DNA of 64,000 bases from Saccharophagus sp. K07 (GCF_014336955.1 NZ_QRAI01000001.1:1178001-1242000), one strand, 5' to 3'. Numbered from the stretch's first letter, positions 18,233 to 28,009 are shown. Numbers and translations: made by a program. Notes: a model not told the origin generated them from the sequence alone.

Positions 18233-19474
18233 ATGCCATTTGCTTTTTACCGACTGCGGAATACGCATATTGTCCTATTGGTGGTTTTGACGTTGATTGG
18301 CAATGTCGCGTACGCCTCAACAAGTTCTCGAATCGATTATCAAGTAGCCTTTTTACCAAGGGAAAAAAGCGCCGAGGTTCGCATTGAAATTGACCGAGCG
18401 GATTGGCTGAAGCAAGTGCGTTTCAATCTGAAAAAGCATGATCTAAAAGATATTAAACACAGCGGCAAGATTGAGCACAATGGGGGCGAATTGGTCTGGC
18501 GCCCGCAGAAAAAAGGCAAGGCTTTTTTCTCCTACAAAATTCTGCTTAATCATCAGCGCTCGTCGGGGGGCTATGATGCCTATATCACCGATGGCTGGAC
18601 GCTTCTGCGCGGCGAGCATCTGGTACCACCCATCACAGCCTCCCGTATCAAAAAACGTGAGAGCGAGGTTTATATCCAATTCTCCTTGCCGGAAAAATGG
18701 ACTTCCGTAAACGCCGGATGGGTGCCAACTGAAAATCGTCAAGTGTTTATTTTGAATAAACCCGACCGAATTTTGCCCCGACCGGATGGTTGGGTAATCG
18801 CAGGCCAATTGGGAACGCGGCGCGAGCAAATGAACAAAACGCTGCTCACTGTAAGCGCGCCGCGCGGGCATAATTTCCGCCAAATGGAATTGACGACTTT
18901 TCTGGGATTGATATGGAAACAGCTTGATGGATTATTTGCGAATATGCCGGAGAATCTTTTAATTGCCGGCGCGTCCGATCCCATGTGGCGCGGCGGTTTG
19001 TCCTCTCCCACTTCTTTGTATATGCACAGCGATCGTCCCCTGGTAAGTGAAAATGGCACCAGTACGGTACTGCATGAACTTTTTCATGTGATCTCAGGAA
19101 TTCATGGCAAAAATGATCACGATTGGATAGCGGAAGGATTGGCGGAATATTATTCCGTCGAACTCCTTTTCCGCGCTGGCGGCTTTTCGTCAGAACGTCG
19201 CGAGAAAATTTTCAGCGGTTTGGCGGAATGGGGTAAAAACGTTAAAACATTGCGACAGGACAGATCATCGGGTCCGGTGACCGCTCGAGCAGCGGTATTT
19301 TTTAATGAGCTCGATCAGGAAATTCAGAAAAAATCGTCGGGGAGCTATCGCCTGGATAATCTGCTGCCCAAATTGGTTGAAACCAAATATGTGGAGTTGG
19401 CGGATCTTCAAAAACAATACAAAGCGTTACTCGGAGTGGATTCGCCACTATTAAATGGCGCATTGGTGAAATAA
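18233..19474 (+). CDS. Exported M61-like metallopeptidase
   Basis: 413 residues from the ATG at 18233, chosen because it gives a signal peptide (FYRLRNTHIVLLVVLTLIGNVAYA, cleavage after AYA) and has AGAGGA about 11 bases upstream; the open frame extends to a TTG at 18149. A beta-rich N-terminal region is followed by a gluzincin site, HELFH (H281, E282, H285) with the third ligand E301 in DWIAEGLAEYY. This spacing and the W-x-x-EG-x-x-EYY pattern are those of M61 glycyl aminopeptidases and related M1-like enzymes. The protein is shorter than typical M61 proteins and no PDZ domain is visible, so substrate is open. Its stop is four bases from the end of the convergent kinase gene. Confidence 0.75.
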   Translation: MPFAFYRLRNTHIVLLVVLTLIGNVAYASTSSRIDYQVAFLPREKSAEVRIEIDRADWLKQVRFNLKKHDLKDIKHSGKIEHNGGELVWRPQKKGKAFFSYKILLNHQRSSGGYDAYITDGWTLLRGEHLVPPITASRIKKRESEVYIQFSLPEKWTSVNAGWVPTENRQVFILNKPDRILPRPDGWVIAGQLGTRREQMNKTLLTVSAPRGHNFRQMELTTFLGLIWKQLDGLFANMPENLLIAGASDPMWRGGLSSPTSLYMHSDRPLVSENGTSTVLHELFHVISGIHGKNDHDWIAEGLAEYYSVELLFRAGGFSSERREKIFSGLAEWGKNVKTLRQDRSSGPVTARAAVFFNELDQEIQKKSSGSYRLDNLLPKLVETKYVELADLQKQYKALLGVDSPLLNGALVK

Positions 19475-19478
19475 CAAT

Positions 19479-21467
19479 CTAAGTCGGCTTTGCCGGACGC
19501 AAACGCGCCAGGATAGATTCCAGATCTTCGCGGCTGACGGGTTTCACTAAGTGGCCGTCGCAACCCGCAGCTTGCGAGCGATTGCGATCGTGCTCCTGAC
19601 CCCAGCCGGTTAATGCAACGATCAGAGTGTTGTGCGACCAGGCTTGTTGACGAATCCGCTGGGTTGCCTCGTAACCATTCAATAACGGCATGCCGATATC
19701 CATCAAAATCAGTTGCGGACGAAATTCCTCTGCCAGTTGGACTGCGCTGAGTCCGTCGTATGCGGTCTTTACCGAGTGCCCCATGATATCCAGCAGCATA
19801 GCCATCGAAGTGCAGGCATCCCGATTGTCATCGACGACCAGAATTTTGGCTTCGGGAATTGTTGCGAGTGGTTCCGAATAATTTCCTTGGATCTCTGTTT
19901 CCTGAAATTGAGATGGGAGTGGGAGGTGGACACTAAATCGGCTGCCACGACCCGGTCCGTCGCTTTGCGCCGTCACCCGCCCGCCGTGCATCTCCACCAG
20001 CGTGCGCACAAGAGCAAGACCAATGCCGAGACCCGCATTCGTCCGGTCAGATGAATGCACCTGGGAAAACATTTGAAACAGATTGGGCGCTGCGTGTGCG
20101 GGAAAACCTATGCCAGTATCGCGAACAGAGACAACAACTTCATTGCCTTTCACCTCCGCAGCAAACCATATTTGACCACCTGGTTCTGTGTACTTGATGC
20201 TGTTGGAGAGCAAGTTGCCAAACACCTGTGCAAGTCTGGTTAAATCCGCTTCCAGCAGTACATCGTCCGGAGCGAACTGCACAAATAGTTCATGCCCTGC
20301 TAATTCCAAAGCCGGACGCGTCGCTTCCAGTGCGTGATTTATGGCGTCATTAAGTGATACCCAACTTTTTTTCAGGTACAACTTGTTGCGGTTCATTCGC
20401 GAGACGTCCAGCAGATCGTCGATCAAGCGCACCATATGATTGAGTTGCCTGCCCATCATATCGCGTACTTTTTCCAGCAGTTCCGGTTTGTCTGATACCA
20501 ATGACATGACTTGCAGTCCGTTGCGAATCGGCGCCAAGGGATTGCGCAATTCGTGGGCGAGCAGGGCAATAAATTCATCTTTTTGTCGGTCGGATACAGC
20601 GAGTTCTTCTGCTCGTTTTTGTAGTTCCAGCTCCAGTTTTTTATGTTCGGTTAAATCAATTCCGTGAACTAGAACGCCGCTTGGGCTGCCGTCGGTTGCT
20701 AATAAAGGTTCGTAGACCAAATCCAGCGTTTTTTTGATGGTTTCACCATTGCTGGATCGCAAAGAAATCGTGACTTCGTTGCCGATAAATGTCCGGCCGC
20801 TGCTGTAAACCCGATCCAATTTTTCCACAAAGCCCTGACCCGCCAGTTCCGGTGATACATCTTCCAGGCGTTTTCCGATAATGTCTCGCTGGCCGATCAT
20901 ATCCAAATAGCGTTCATTTGCTTTTTCGTAGATATGTTCGGAACTGCGTAGCACCGCCATAAATGCAGGGGAATGCTCAAAAAAGCCGATCAAACGCTCG
21001 CGTTCGGTATGCATGATTTCTAGCAGTTGTAAGGAATGTGCTTCTGCCTGTCTGCTGGCGGTGACGTCGACAAAAGTATTGATGGCGCCAATAACGTGTC
21101 TATGACGATTTAATATTGGATTGATATTGAACATTACAAAAATCCGGCTTCCATCCGGACGTTCCATTATCAATTCGGCATTGCGTATAGTTGCTCCTTT
21201 TTGCAAGACCTCAATCATCGGAATATCGCTGCGTGGACAGGGGCTTCCATCCAGATGAAATAAACGGTATGCCCCACAATATTTTTCTGCCGGTTCTTCG
21301 AGTCCGGGGGTGCGCCCCCATAGTTCCGCTGCCATGGTATTAAAGTGTTTGATCGTGCCGGAGGGAGCCTCGCAGATATAACAGGCAACCGGTAAAAGAT
21401 CGATGAATGTTAAATCCAGATCCATCAATGTCTCGGTGTTCCGCGGTTCCGATGCGATTGAATTCAT
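19479..21467 (-). CDS. Hybrid sensor histidine kinase (PAS-PAS-HisKA-HATPase-REC)
   Basis: 662 residues from the ATG at 21467 (AGGA six bases upstream); a longer frame upstream lacks support. Two PAS domains (about 18-140 and 150-275), then HisKA with LLAHELRNPLAPIRNGL, HATPase with NLLSNSIKYTEPGG, DTGIGFP and GLGIGLALV, and a C-terminal receiver with DDNRDA and phospho-acceptor in LILMDIGMPLLNGYEA, KP in HLVKPVS. All catalytic motifs look intact. It has no membrane segment. No cognate regulator is adjacent. The gene is alone, divergent from the DUF748 gene and convergent with the M61-like gene. Confidence 0.93.
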   Translation of the reverse strand: MNSIASEPRNTETLMDLDLTFIDLLPVACYICEAPSGTIKHFNTMAAELWGRTPGLEEPAEKYCGAYRLFHLDGSPCPRSDIPMIEVLQKGATIRNAELIMERPDGSRIFVMFNINPILNRHRHVIGAINTFVDVTASRQAEAHSLQLLEIMHTERERLIGFFEHSPAFMAVLRSSEHIYEKANERYLDMIGQRDIIGKRLEDVSPELAGQGFVEKLDRVYSSGRTFIGNEVTISLRSSNGETIKKTLDLVYEPLLATDGSPSGVLVHGIDLTEHKKLELELQKRAEELAVSDRQKDEFIALLAHELRNPLAPIRNGLQVMSLVSDKPELLEKVRDMMGRQLNHMVRLIDDLLDVSRMNRNKLYLKKSWVSLNDAINHALEATRPALELAGHELFVQFAPDDVLLEADLTRLAQVFGNLLSNSIKYTEPGGQIWFAAEVKGNEVVVSVRDTGIGFPAHAAPNLFQMFSQVHSSDRTNAGLGIGLALVRTLVEMHGGRVTAQSDGPGRGSRFSVHLPLPSQFQETEIQGNYSEPLATIPEAKILVVDDNRDACTSMAMLLDIMGHSVKTAYDGLSAVQLAEEFRPQLILMDIGMPLLNGYEATQRIRQQAWSHNTLIVALTGWGQEHDRNRSQAAGCDGHLVKPVSREDLESILARLRPAKPT

Positions 21468-21721
21468 ATTTGTCCTGAGGGCTGTGGTTGTCCTAAAGGT
21501 GTTTTGATTTTTGGAACAGTATAGGGAAAGGCAGTCCACAAAATCCATTTGTTCATGTGTTATCAAAATTTTTAATTAATATGTTGGCGCAAAAATTCGC
21601 GATAAGATCTTGATTGCCGTTCGTATCAAAAATGACTTGCGAGGCGAAACATAAGACACGTTCTGAGATGGCACATCTCTTGATGAATAACAAACGGAGT
21701 TGGATAGAGCGAAACACAATT

Positions 21722-22819
21722 ATGCAAAAAATCTTTATGAAAAATAAAACGATATGGCGGGTTATTCTTGTGGTTGTTGTGATCGTTTCATGTGTCTGGA
21801 TACTGGCGCCGTTGGGGGTTCGCTACTATTTGAACAATAAAATATTTGCTGATATGGGAAGTTATACCGGTTATGTAGAAGATGTGGATGTGAATCTCAT
21901 AGCAGGTTCTTATGCCCTCAATAACCTGACTATATGGCCTAAAGATGGATACAAAGAGGTGCCGTTTTTTTACGCAGAAGAATTTTTTATCGGAGTGAGT
22001 TGGGAGGCATTGATTCGTGGAGAACTTCTGGCTACAGCAGCAGTTAAAAATGCAGAGCTCAACTTTTTGGATGCAGATAAATCCGAAAAGCCTCAAACGG
22101 GCAAGGGCACTGATTGGTGTGATGTTTTGGATGCTTTGATACCCATAACTCTTCATCGCTTTGAAGTGTCGGACAGTAGCATTACTTTCCAGAATTTTGA
22201 CGCGCAACCCAATGTTGATGTTCGGGCAAGAGATATAGAGGCCGTTGTCACCAATTTAACCAATGTTAAAGACGCCGCCGGACGCAGAGTTGCCAAAGCC
22301 CAGCTGCAAGCAACCATACTGGAAGACGCTCCATTGATTGCCAACGCAGATTTTGATCCGTTCGATTTTAACGATTTTGTTTTTGCCGCCGAGCTTCAAA
22401 ACATTGACCTTACACAGATCAATAATCTAACCATGCATTACGCCAATCTCGATTTTGCCAGCGGCCACGGCAATGTATTTGCAGAGTTGATTGCTGGAGA
22501 CGGTAATCTTACCGGCTATATCAAACCACTCCTGGAAGATGTTGATATTGCGAGCTGGGAGCAGGATGTGGAGGAGCAGGGGGACAATCCGTTTCAGTTG
22601 TTATGGGAGGGCACATTGGGCTTTTTGAAAACCTTGTTTACCAATCCGAGCAGCAAACAATTCGCAACCCAAATCGATATTAGCGGTACTTTGGATAATA
22701 CCCAAATCGATTCCTGGAAAGCGGTTTGGGGTGTTGTGAAAAACGCCTTTTTTCAAGCGCTTGAAGAAAATTTTGAAGAGATTACCCCTTTTACTAAAGG
22801 GGCATCCGAGGAAGACTAA
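21722..22819 (+). CDS. DUF748-family membrane-anchored protein
   Basis: About 365 residues with one N-terminal membrane segment (VILVVVVIVSCVWILAPLGV) followed by a long periplasmic, beta-rich part. The pattern YTGYVEDVDVNLIAGSYALNNLTIWP, then VPFFYAEEFFIGVSWEALIRGELLATAAVKNAELNF, is that of DUF748 proteins, relatives of AsmA-type envelope proteins. The start is uncertain: the frame is open to 21614, with further ATGs at 21668, 21683 and 21737 and no strong ribosome site at any. The exact function of the family is not established. Transcribed alone. Confidence 0.75.
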   Translation: MQKIFMKNKTIWRVILVVVVIVSCVWILAPLGVRYYLNNKIFADMGSYTGYVEDVDVNLIAGSYALNNLTIWPKDGYKEVPFFYAEEFFIGVSWEALIRGELLATAAVKNAELNFLDADKSEKPQTGKGTDWCDVLDALIPITLHRFEVSDSSITFQNFDAQPNVDVRARDIEAVVTNLTNVKDAAGRRVAKAQLQATILEDAPLIANADFDPFDFNDFVFAAELQNIDLTQINNLTMHYANLDFASGHGNVFAELIAGDGNLTGYIKPLLEDVDIASWEQDVEEQGDNPFQLLWEGTLGFLKTLFTNPSSKQFATQIDISGTLDNTQIDSWKAVWGVVKNAFFQALEENFEEITPFTKGASEED

Positions 22820-22848
22820 AAACAAGTCCCTTTGCTGGAGTAAAAAAA

Positions 22849-23847
22849 TTATTCGAAGGGGTAGCGAAAATCCCACTCTGCCCGCAAATTATCCATCAAT
22901 TGCATAGTGGCAAGAGTTTCGTTGAGCGGAATGGTTTTGCTTTCCAGATCCCCTGCGCGGATGCAGTGCACGACTTCTGCGACCTGATAGATAAAACCGT
23001 TGCCGTGGTTTTCTTCCGTTATGGTGTCCGAGCGTTCGATAGTACGGCTGCCATTGTGAATATGAACTGTAAATGTGGTGCCTTGCTGGAAGTGAGGAAA
23101 TTCAATATAACCTGATGAGCCATAGATCATGGCTTCCATTCTGGTCAAAAGAGCAAAGCTGGTATTAATGCTGGCGATAACGCCGGATTCGTACTGCAGC
23201 TGATAAGTCGCCAATTCGTCGACACCTGTGCTGGCCAAACGGCAGAAGGATTTGCTGGCCGTAGGTAGTGCGTCCAATAAAAAATTGACGAAAGTAATAG
23301 GGTAAATGCCCATATCTAAAGTCACGCCGCCGGCCAGCGCAGGATCTGTAAGGCGTGGCAAATATTGCGGATGGGCAATTCCGCCAAAAGAGATATTAAA
23401 CAGTTTGATATCTCCAATCGCACCGCTTTGCAGTATCTGCTTAAGGCGAATCATGCTGGGAAGAAACCGTACCCAAATTGCTTCCATGACAAAACAACGT
23501 TTTTCGGCAGCCAGCTGGATAATTTCTTGCGCCTGTGTCGCGTTGACGGTAAATGGCTTTTCAATAAGAAGGTGTTTGTTATATCGCAGTGCCAATATGG
23601 CGTTTTCGTGGTGGAAGTTGTGTGTGGTTGCAATGTAGATAACATCTATGTCAGGTCTGCTAACCAAATCCTCGTAATTTGCAGCGGCCGTTATTCCGTA
23701 TTGTTCGGCGAATTGACTGGCTTTTTCAAAACTCTTGGAGGCAACGGCGACCAGTTCGCTATCGGGGTCTAGCCGGACGGCGTCGGCCAATTTATGCGCT
23801 ATAAGCCCGGCGCCAATAATGCCCCATCGAATAGGTTTTGCGGTCAT
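22849..23847 (-). CDS. Gfo/Idh/MocA-family NAD(P)-dependent oxidoreductase
   Basis: 332 residues. The N-terminal Rossmann domain shows WGIIGAGLIAHK, DVIYIATTHNFHHENAILAL, and the lysine of EKPFTVN, hallmarks of the family, whose members oxidise or reduce sugars and cyclitols. The C-terminal domain carries GGVTLDMGIYPITF, as in the glucose-fructose oxidoreductase and trans-dihydrodiol dehydrogenase subgroup. Substrate cannot be read from sequence. TTTGGAG precedes the ATG by eight bases. It stands alone between the convergent DUF748 gene and the co-oriented yihY homologue. Confidence 0.9.
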   Translation of the reverse strand: MTAKPIRWGIIGAGLIAHKLADAVRLDPDSELVAVASKSFEKASQFAEQYGITAAANYEDLVSRPDIDVIYIATTHNFHHENAILALRYNKHLLIEKPFTVNATQAQEIIQLAAEKRCFVMEAIWVRFLPSMIRLKQILQSGAIGDIKLFNISFGGIAHPQYLPRLTDPALAGGVTLDMGIYPITFVNFLLDALPTASKSFCRLASTGVDELATYQLQYESGVIASINTSFALLTRMEAMIYGSSGYIEFPHFQQGTTFTVHIHNGSRTIERSDTITEENHGNGFIYQVAEVVHCIRAGDLESKTIPLNETLATMQLMDNLRAEWDFRYPFE

Positions 23848-23952
23848 AACAACTCCAAAGGTAGTTAAAGCGATAGGTTTGCAATCCTACCTTATGGATC
23901 TCGACCGCGAAAGGAACAGGCGTCGAGCGTATATGTAAAAGTGACTGCCGGA

Positions 23953-24897
23953 TCAAGATGGCTCGGAGGGATGAGAGTGGGTTTCTGTCTCTTCGCGAGG
24001 GGCGGTTCCCCTGGTTGAAACGGCAAACTCTGCCGGTCGGATCTCCTCGCCAAAACGATCCGCGTAAATACGGGTAAACTCCGCGCCGTAAAGCAGAATC
24101 AGTGCGCCGTAGGTGACCCAAAGCATGATCAATACAATGCTGCCGGCTGCTCCGTACGTGGATGCCGGTGCGCTATGGCTGAAATAAAAACCGAGTGCGT
24201 ATTTGGCCAAGGTGAATAAAACGGCCGTAACAAAAGCGCCTACCCAGACATCCTTCCAGCGGACTTCGGCATCCGGTAAGAATTTAAAGATAGCAGCGAA
24301 TAGCGCAGTAACAGCCGAAACGGATACGCCTATATCGAGAAGACGAAACAATATTTTAAGTGCGGGGGAAAAATGTATGGCTACCCAATTGCTGACGAAG
24401 GCAAGCAGGGCGGACAATATAAGCGAAATCAGTAACAAAAAGCCGACCGTCAATATAAGTCCAAAGGAAAATACCCGGTCAAGAATCAGCTTAAGGAATT
24501 TTTGTTTCGGCTGCGGTTTGACTTCCCAAACAATATCCAAGGTTTGCTGCAACTGATAAAAAACACCAGTTGCACCAAATATCAGTGTGGCAATGCCAAA
24601 TAAGGAGGCGGCCGTAAAACCTTCTTGTTCCCAAGCGCGCGCCAAAATGCCTGCGACGTCGCGCGCAGCTTCTGATCCAATTACTCCTTGAATTTCCGCA
24701 GTGATTCGCCGGGTGACTTCTTCTTTACCAAAAAAATAACCCGTCAGATTAACGATAATAACGAGAAGTCCCGGCAGCGAAAAAATGGTGTAATAAGAGA
24801 TCACAGTGCTATTGCGAAACGGATCGCGCGACCACCAGCGGATAGTGGTTTCTTTGAAGAGCTGGGCAATTGTCTTGGTTTTTTTCCAGGCGCTCAT
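23953..24897 (-). CDS. YihY/BrkB-family inner-membrane protein
   Basis: 314 residues with about six membrane segments. N-terminal WWSRDPFRNSTVISYYTIFSLPGLLVI, the segment GATGVFYQLQQTLDIVWEV and later AAGSIVLIMLWVTYGALILLYGAEFTR are typical of YihY/virulence factor BrkB (UPF0761). The C-terminal tail is acidic and histidine-rich and probably cytoplasmic. The family was once annotated as RNase BN, which is wrong; its function is uncertain. It is co-oriented with the DUF4112 gene 35 bp upstream and may share its transcript. Confidence 0.9.
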   Translation of the reverse strand: MSAWKKTKTIAQLFKETTIRWWSRDPFRNSTVISYYTIFSLPGLLVIIVNLTGYFFGKEEVTRRITAEIQGVIGSEAARDVAGILARAWEQEGFTAASLFGIATLIFGATGVFYQLQQTLDIVWEVKPQPKQKFLKLILDRVFSFGLILTVGFLLLISLILSALLAFVSNWVAIHFSPALKILFRLLDIGVSVSAVTALFAAIFKFLPDAEVRWKDVWVGAFVTAVLFTLAKYALGFYFSHSAPASTYGAAGSIVLIMLWVTYGALILLYGAEFTRIYADRFGEEIRPAEFAVSTRGTAPREETETHSHPSEPS

Positions 24898-24931
24898 ATT
24901 GGACCCCAGGTTGCTTTTTGTTGTTTATTGC

Positions 24932-25408
24932 TCAATTTAGCCTCTGCCAAAGGTAGCTCATTAGAACTATAGCGAAATAAATAAGACCGAAGAGTAATAG
25001 GGCTATACCCGCCAGCACAAATATGGAGGTGGCAGCGGAGCGACGGTATGTTCGCGTCGGATTGGCTTCATAAGCATCTAACAATGAGGCGTTTTTTAAA
25101 TTCGCTTTCCAAAAGAAATCGAAAATATCCCCCAGAATTGGAATGGCTCCGATCAGGCTATCAACTGCCACATTAACCAGCATGCGCAATAAGATCATTT
25201 TAGGAACGCCAAGCCTATAGGCTTGATAAATAATCAATGCGGATAAAAATCCGCCCGCTGCATCGCCCACACCGGGAATCAATCCCAGGACTCCATCCAA
25301 CCCTATACGAAAACCGCCGGGTAGCGGAATGCTGCTGTCGAGGAGTCTGCTAAGCTTGTGATATGAGGCGCTGCTGTTACGTCTGTGCGTCTCCGGGTGA
25401 TCAATCAT
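24932..25408 (-). CDS. DUF4112 membrane protein
   Basis: 158 residues from the ATG at 25408, which has GGAG seven bases upstream; the longer frame to 25543 is unsupported. The core shows LDSSIPLPGGFRIGLDGVLGLIPGVGDAAGGFLSALIIYQAY and VDSLIGAIPILGDIFDFFWKANLKNASLL, the two glycine-aspartate motifs that define DUF4112, followed by one hydrophobic helix. Function unknown. Probably cotranscribed with the yihY homologue downstream. Confidence 0.88.
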   Translation of the reverse strand: MIDHPETHRRNSSASYHKLSRLLDSSIPLPGGFRIGLDGVLGLIPGVGDAAGGFLSALIIYQAYRLGVPKMILLRMLVNVAVDSLIGAIPILGDIFDFFWKANLKNASLLDAYEANPTRTYRRSAATSIFVLAGIALLLFGLIYFAIVLMSYLWQRLN

Positions 25409-25724
25409 AGGAACACTCCGTTGCGGCTCACATCTTTTTGTGGATAACTCCATTGATCGAGAGCAAAATTGAGGCCATGCACATTTGCAGCTGAGGCGGA
25501 CCTTTAACCATCCTTGCGCGGGGATTAATGAGCTTCTTTGCAAATTCTTGTAAAAACGCCAATGAGCTTGATTTGGACCTATATGAAAAATTCCGGTCTA
25601 AATGTAATGCGTGAATCTAAATGCAATGTCTGAAAAAGCAATGCCTGTAAAGCAATACGGGATCGACCAATGACACTACAGGGCCCAGCGAAGACGATGT
25701 AGATGACAATGCTATGGGGAGCAA

Positions 25725-26273
25725 ATGCGCGAAATACATATAGACCGAAAAATGCCCGCGCCGCCGTTTGCGTCGAGGCTGGGTGAAAAGGTTCAAAATG
25801 CCCGAGCCTTTGCTATGCGCGCCCATGGCTCGCAAAAATATGGCGATATGCCTTATGTCTTCCATCTGGATCAGGTTGTCGAGTTGCTTCAGGATTACGG
25901 AGAAGTAGCGCAGGTCATTGGCTATCTGCATGACTCCGTTGAAGATACTTCCATAAATATTGCGGATATAGAAAATGAATTCGGCGCTTTTGTGGCACAT
26001 TGTGTGTCACTTGTTACAGACCCTCCCGGTCCAGACCGCGCATCGCGCAAAACTAAAACCTACGCGCGCCTTGCCACTGTAAAAGGCGAGGCCGAAATGG
26101 CCTTGATCGTAAAAGCCGCGGATCGTTTGGCCAACGTTCGTATGTGCGTCAAAGAAAATAATAAAAAGCTTCTTGAGGTGTATCGCAAGGAGCAACCGGT
26201 ATTTTTCCAATCTGCCTATCGCCAAGGCTTGTGCGACGAATTCTGGCAGGAACTACAGCAACTTTTGCAATGA
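25725..26273 (+). CDS. HD-domain phosphohydrolase related to (p)ppGpp hydrolases
   Basis: 182 residues. The order H34 (MRAHGSQKYGDMPYVFHLDQV, with H47), H69-D70 (HDSVEDT) and D133 (KAADRLANVR) is that of the metal-binding HD site in the hydrolase domain of RelA/SpoT and in stand-alone Mesh1-type enzymes. No synthetase or TGS domain is present. It may hydrolyse ppGpp or another nucleotide; the substrate is not decided by sequence. GGGGAG lies close before the ATG. Single gene. Confidence 0.82.
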   Translation: MREIHIDRKMPAPPFASRLGEKVQNARAFAMRAHGSQKYGDMPYVFHLDQVVELLQDYGEVAQVIGYLHDSVEDTSINIADIENEFGAFVAHCVSLVTDPPGPDRASRKTKTYARLATVKGEAEMALIVKAADRLANVRMCVKENNKKLLEVYRKEQPVFFQSAYRQGLCDEFWQELQQLLQ

Positions 26274-26401
26274 TTGTTTCCGAGCTAGGTTTACCTTGGT
26301 CGTTAAGGTGAATATGCTTGGAACCCGTTTGGGCTTGTATGGTCTTCCCACGAGTTTGCTTCCGTCATAACAATCACTATCGCAAAAGGAGCGTAAATCC
26401 C

Positions 26402-27025
26402 ATGCGTAACACAAGGTTTTTGTCCAAAAATAAATCCATTTGCAAAATGGCCTTATTGCCAATCGTTTTTTGGAGTACCACTAGCCTGGCCTCTTGGACG
26501 CTCAGCGGTGAAGAGTCCAGCCTTCATTATGTTTCCATCAAGGCTGACCAAGTTGGTGAACTGAATACCTTCAAACATCTGGAAGGAAAAATCAGTGATG
26601 CTGGAGAATTCGTGTTTTCGATTCATCTGGCCTCCGTGGAAACCTATATCCCAATTCGTAACGAACGCACGAATGAATTTTTGTTTGAGACAGCCAAATT
26701 TCCGTTGGCCACCGGAAAAGGAAAAGTGGATGCCTCTGTTTTGGCAAACTTGACCATTGGCGAAGTGAAGTCCATTAAGGTTCCGGTGCAGATCGATTTG
26801 CACGGTAAATCCGCCACCAAGGAAGTGGTATTTCAAGTAACCAAATTAAGTGCAGAGAAACTGTGGACAGTTACTCCGGCGCCTTTCCTGATTAATGCGG
26901 CTGAGTTTGATTTGAATGCCGGCGTCGACAAGCTTAAAGAGCTGGCAGGACTGCCAAACATTGCGAGGGCTGTACCAGTGACTGCCAGTCTGGTATTTAC
27001 GCTCGATAAAGCCGCTAAAAAATAA
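26402..27025 (+). CDS. YceI-family periplasmic protein
   Basis: 207 residues from the ATG at 26402, with AAGGAG about ten bases upstream and a signal peptide (ICKMALLPIVFWSTTSLA). The mature part, beginning SWTLSGEESSLHYVSIKADQVGE, then SIHLASVETYIPIRNERTNEFLFET and FPLATGKGKV, is the lipocalin-like YceI fold that binds isoprenoid-type lipids. Role in this organism unknown. It converges on tusE with a 6-bp gap; a hairpin in the tusE end may stop its transcript. Confidence 0.92.
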   Translation: MRNTRFLSKNKSICKMALLPIVFWSTTSLASWTLSGEESSLHYVSIKADQVGELNTFKHLEGKISDAGEFVFSIHLASVETYIPIRNERTNEFLFETAKFPLATGKGKVDASVLANLTIGEVKSIKVPVQIDLHGKSATKEVVFQVTKLSAEKLWTVTPAPFLINAAEFDLNAGVDKLKELAGLPNIARAVPVTASLVFTLDKAAKK

Positions 27026-27031
27026 ACTGCG

Positions 27032-27346
27032 TTATAGGCAATTAGCCGGTCGAGGCAGACCGGCTATCTTGGCAGCGAGCTTTGGGGGGCTACCAGGGAA
27101 GAGGGTCAACAAATAGACGGATTTGCCTTTTTCGGCTCCCAGTTTCATGCCGACATATTTCACCAGTGGGCGCATTGCCGGCGACAAATCATAGGTCGCG
27201 TAATAATCGCGAATCACTTCAATAATTTCCCAATGAGCTTCTGTTAATTGGATACCTTCTTGCTGCGCAATTTGTGCAGCAACTTCGGGATTCCAATCAT
27301 CGAGATTCAGCAAGTAGCCTTCTGCATCAGTTGCGTAGCTGCTCAT
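27032..27346 (-). CDS. tusE: Sulfur relay protein TusE (DsrC family)
   Basis: Accepts persulfide sulfur from the TusBCD complex and passes it to MnmA for 2-thiouridine formation in tRNA. The 104-residue protein has the DsrC pattern with LDDWNPEVAAQIAQQEGIQLTEAHWEII, IRDYYATYDLSPAMRPL and ends RPANCL, so the sulfur-carrying cysteine is the penultimate residue C103, as in E. coli TusE. It lacks the second C-terminal cysteine of true dissimilatory DsrC. Last gene of tusDCBE. An inverted repeat (AGCCGGTC at 27044-27051, GACCGGCT at 27058-27065) lies within its last codons. Confidence 0.93.
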   Translation of the reverse strand: MSSYATDAEGYLLNLDDWNPEVAAQIAQQEGIQLTEAHWEIIEVIRDYYATYDLSPAMRPLVKYVGMKLGAEKGKSVYLLTLFPGSPPKLAAKIAGLPRPANCL

Positions 27347-27356
27347 GGCGATATGA

Positions 27357-27629
27357 TCAGAACCAGGTTTGGATAGGATGATGTTGTTCCGTCAGGGCGA
27401 CCATGCCGTCGTAATCAATGCTGGTTGCCCAGGATGGAAGGGAAATGCCACGAGCTTCTGCATGCTCTCCCAAAATATGAACGCTCAAGCCATTAAACAC
27501 CTTTTCGCCCTGCTGGACCGCGTATACACCATCCGCTAATAGCAGCAGACTGTCGCCGGTCTGGGCAATGGCTAAACACTCCCGAATTGCAGGGCTACGA
27601 AAAGGTGATGTGCTGATAATGTGCAGCAT
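27357..27629 (-). CDS. tusB: Sulfurtransferase complex subunit TusB
   Basis: 90-residue member of the TusBCD heterohexamer. MLHIISTSPFRSPAIRECLAIA, then DSLLLLADGVYAV and the ending HPIQTWF fit the TusB/DsrH family. It lies between tusC (3-bp gap) and tusE (10-bp gap) in one operon. Confidence 0.92.
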   Translation of the reverse strand: MLHIISTSPFRSPAIRECLAIAQTGDSLLLLADGVYAVQQGEKVFNGLSVHILGEHAEARGISLPSWATSIDYDGMVALTEQHHPIQTWF

Positions 27630-27631
27630 GA

Positions 27632-27988
27632 TCAGAAACTCAGAATATGGTCCGCGCCGGACATGATTTGCCGTATTTCGGAGTCCGTAACCTGGGTGCA
27701 GTTAATTGAGAGATACTGCGGATTGATGCGTCGCTCCTGCAAAGCTGATGTTTGCACGTACAGTTGATTGATGTCGTACATCTCCAGCGCCCGCAACATT
27801 TTCTCCATATTTTTACCTGCTGAAGGACGCTGGTTTGGCTGCAACTGCCAAACGCCATCACTCATAAAAATCACGCTGACGTTTTGATCGAAAATCGCTG
27901 CTGCCATAAGAGCATCCAGGCCCTCCTGCGCCATAGGTGAAGAGCAGGGGGCGGAGCGAAAGATAAAAAGCAGATTTTTATTCGTCAT
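27632..27988 (-). CDS. tusC: Sulfurtransferase complex subunit TusC
   Basis: 118 residues of the DsrEF fold. LLFIFRSAPCSSPMAQEGLDALMAAAIFDQNVSVIFMSDGVWQL is the typical start of TusC/DsrF, and the C-terminal half carries YVQTSALQERRI. It scaffolds the TusBCD complex; the catalytic cysteine is on TusD. It follows tusD by 21 bp. Confidence 0.93.
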   Translation of the reverse strand: MTNKNLLFIFRSAPCSSPMAQEGLDALMAAAIFDQNVSVIFMSDGVWQLQPNQRPSAGKNMEKMLRALEMYDINQLYVQTSALQERRINPQYLSINCTQVTDSEIRQIMSGADHILSF

Positions 27989-28009
27989 GGTATCAGGTGT
28001 TTCGCGGGG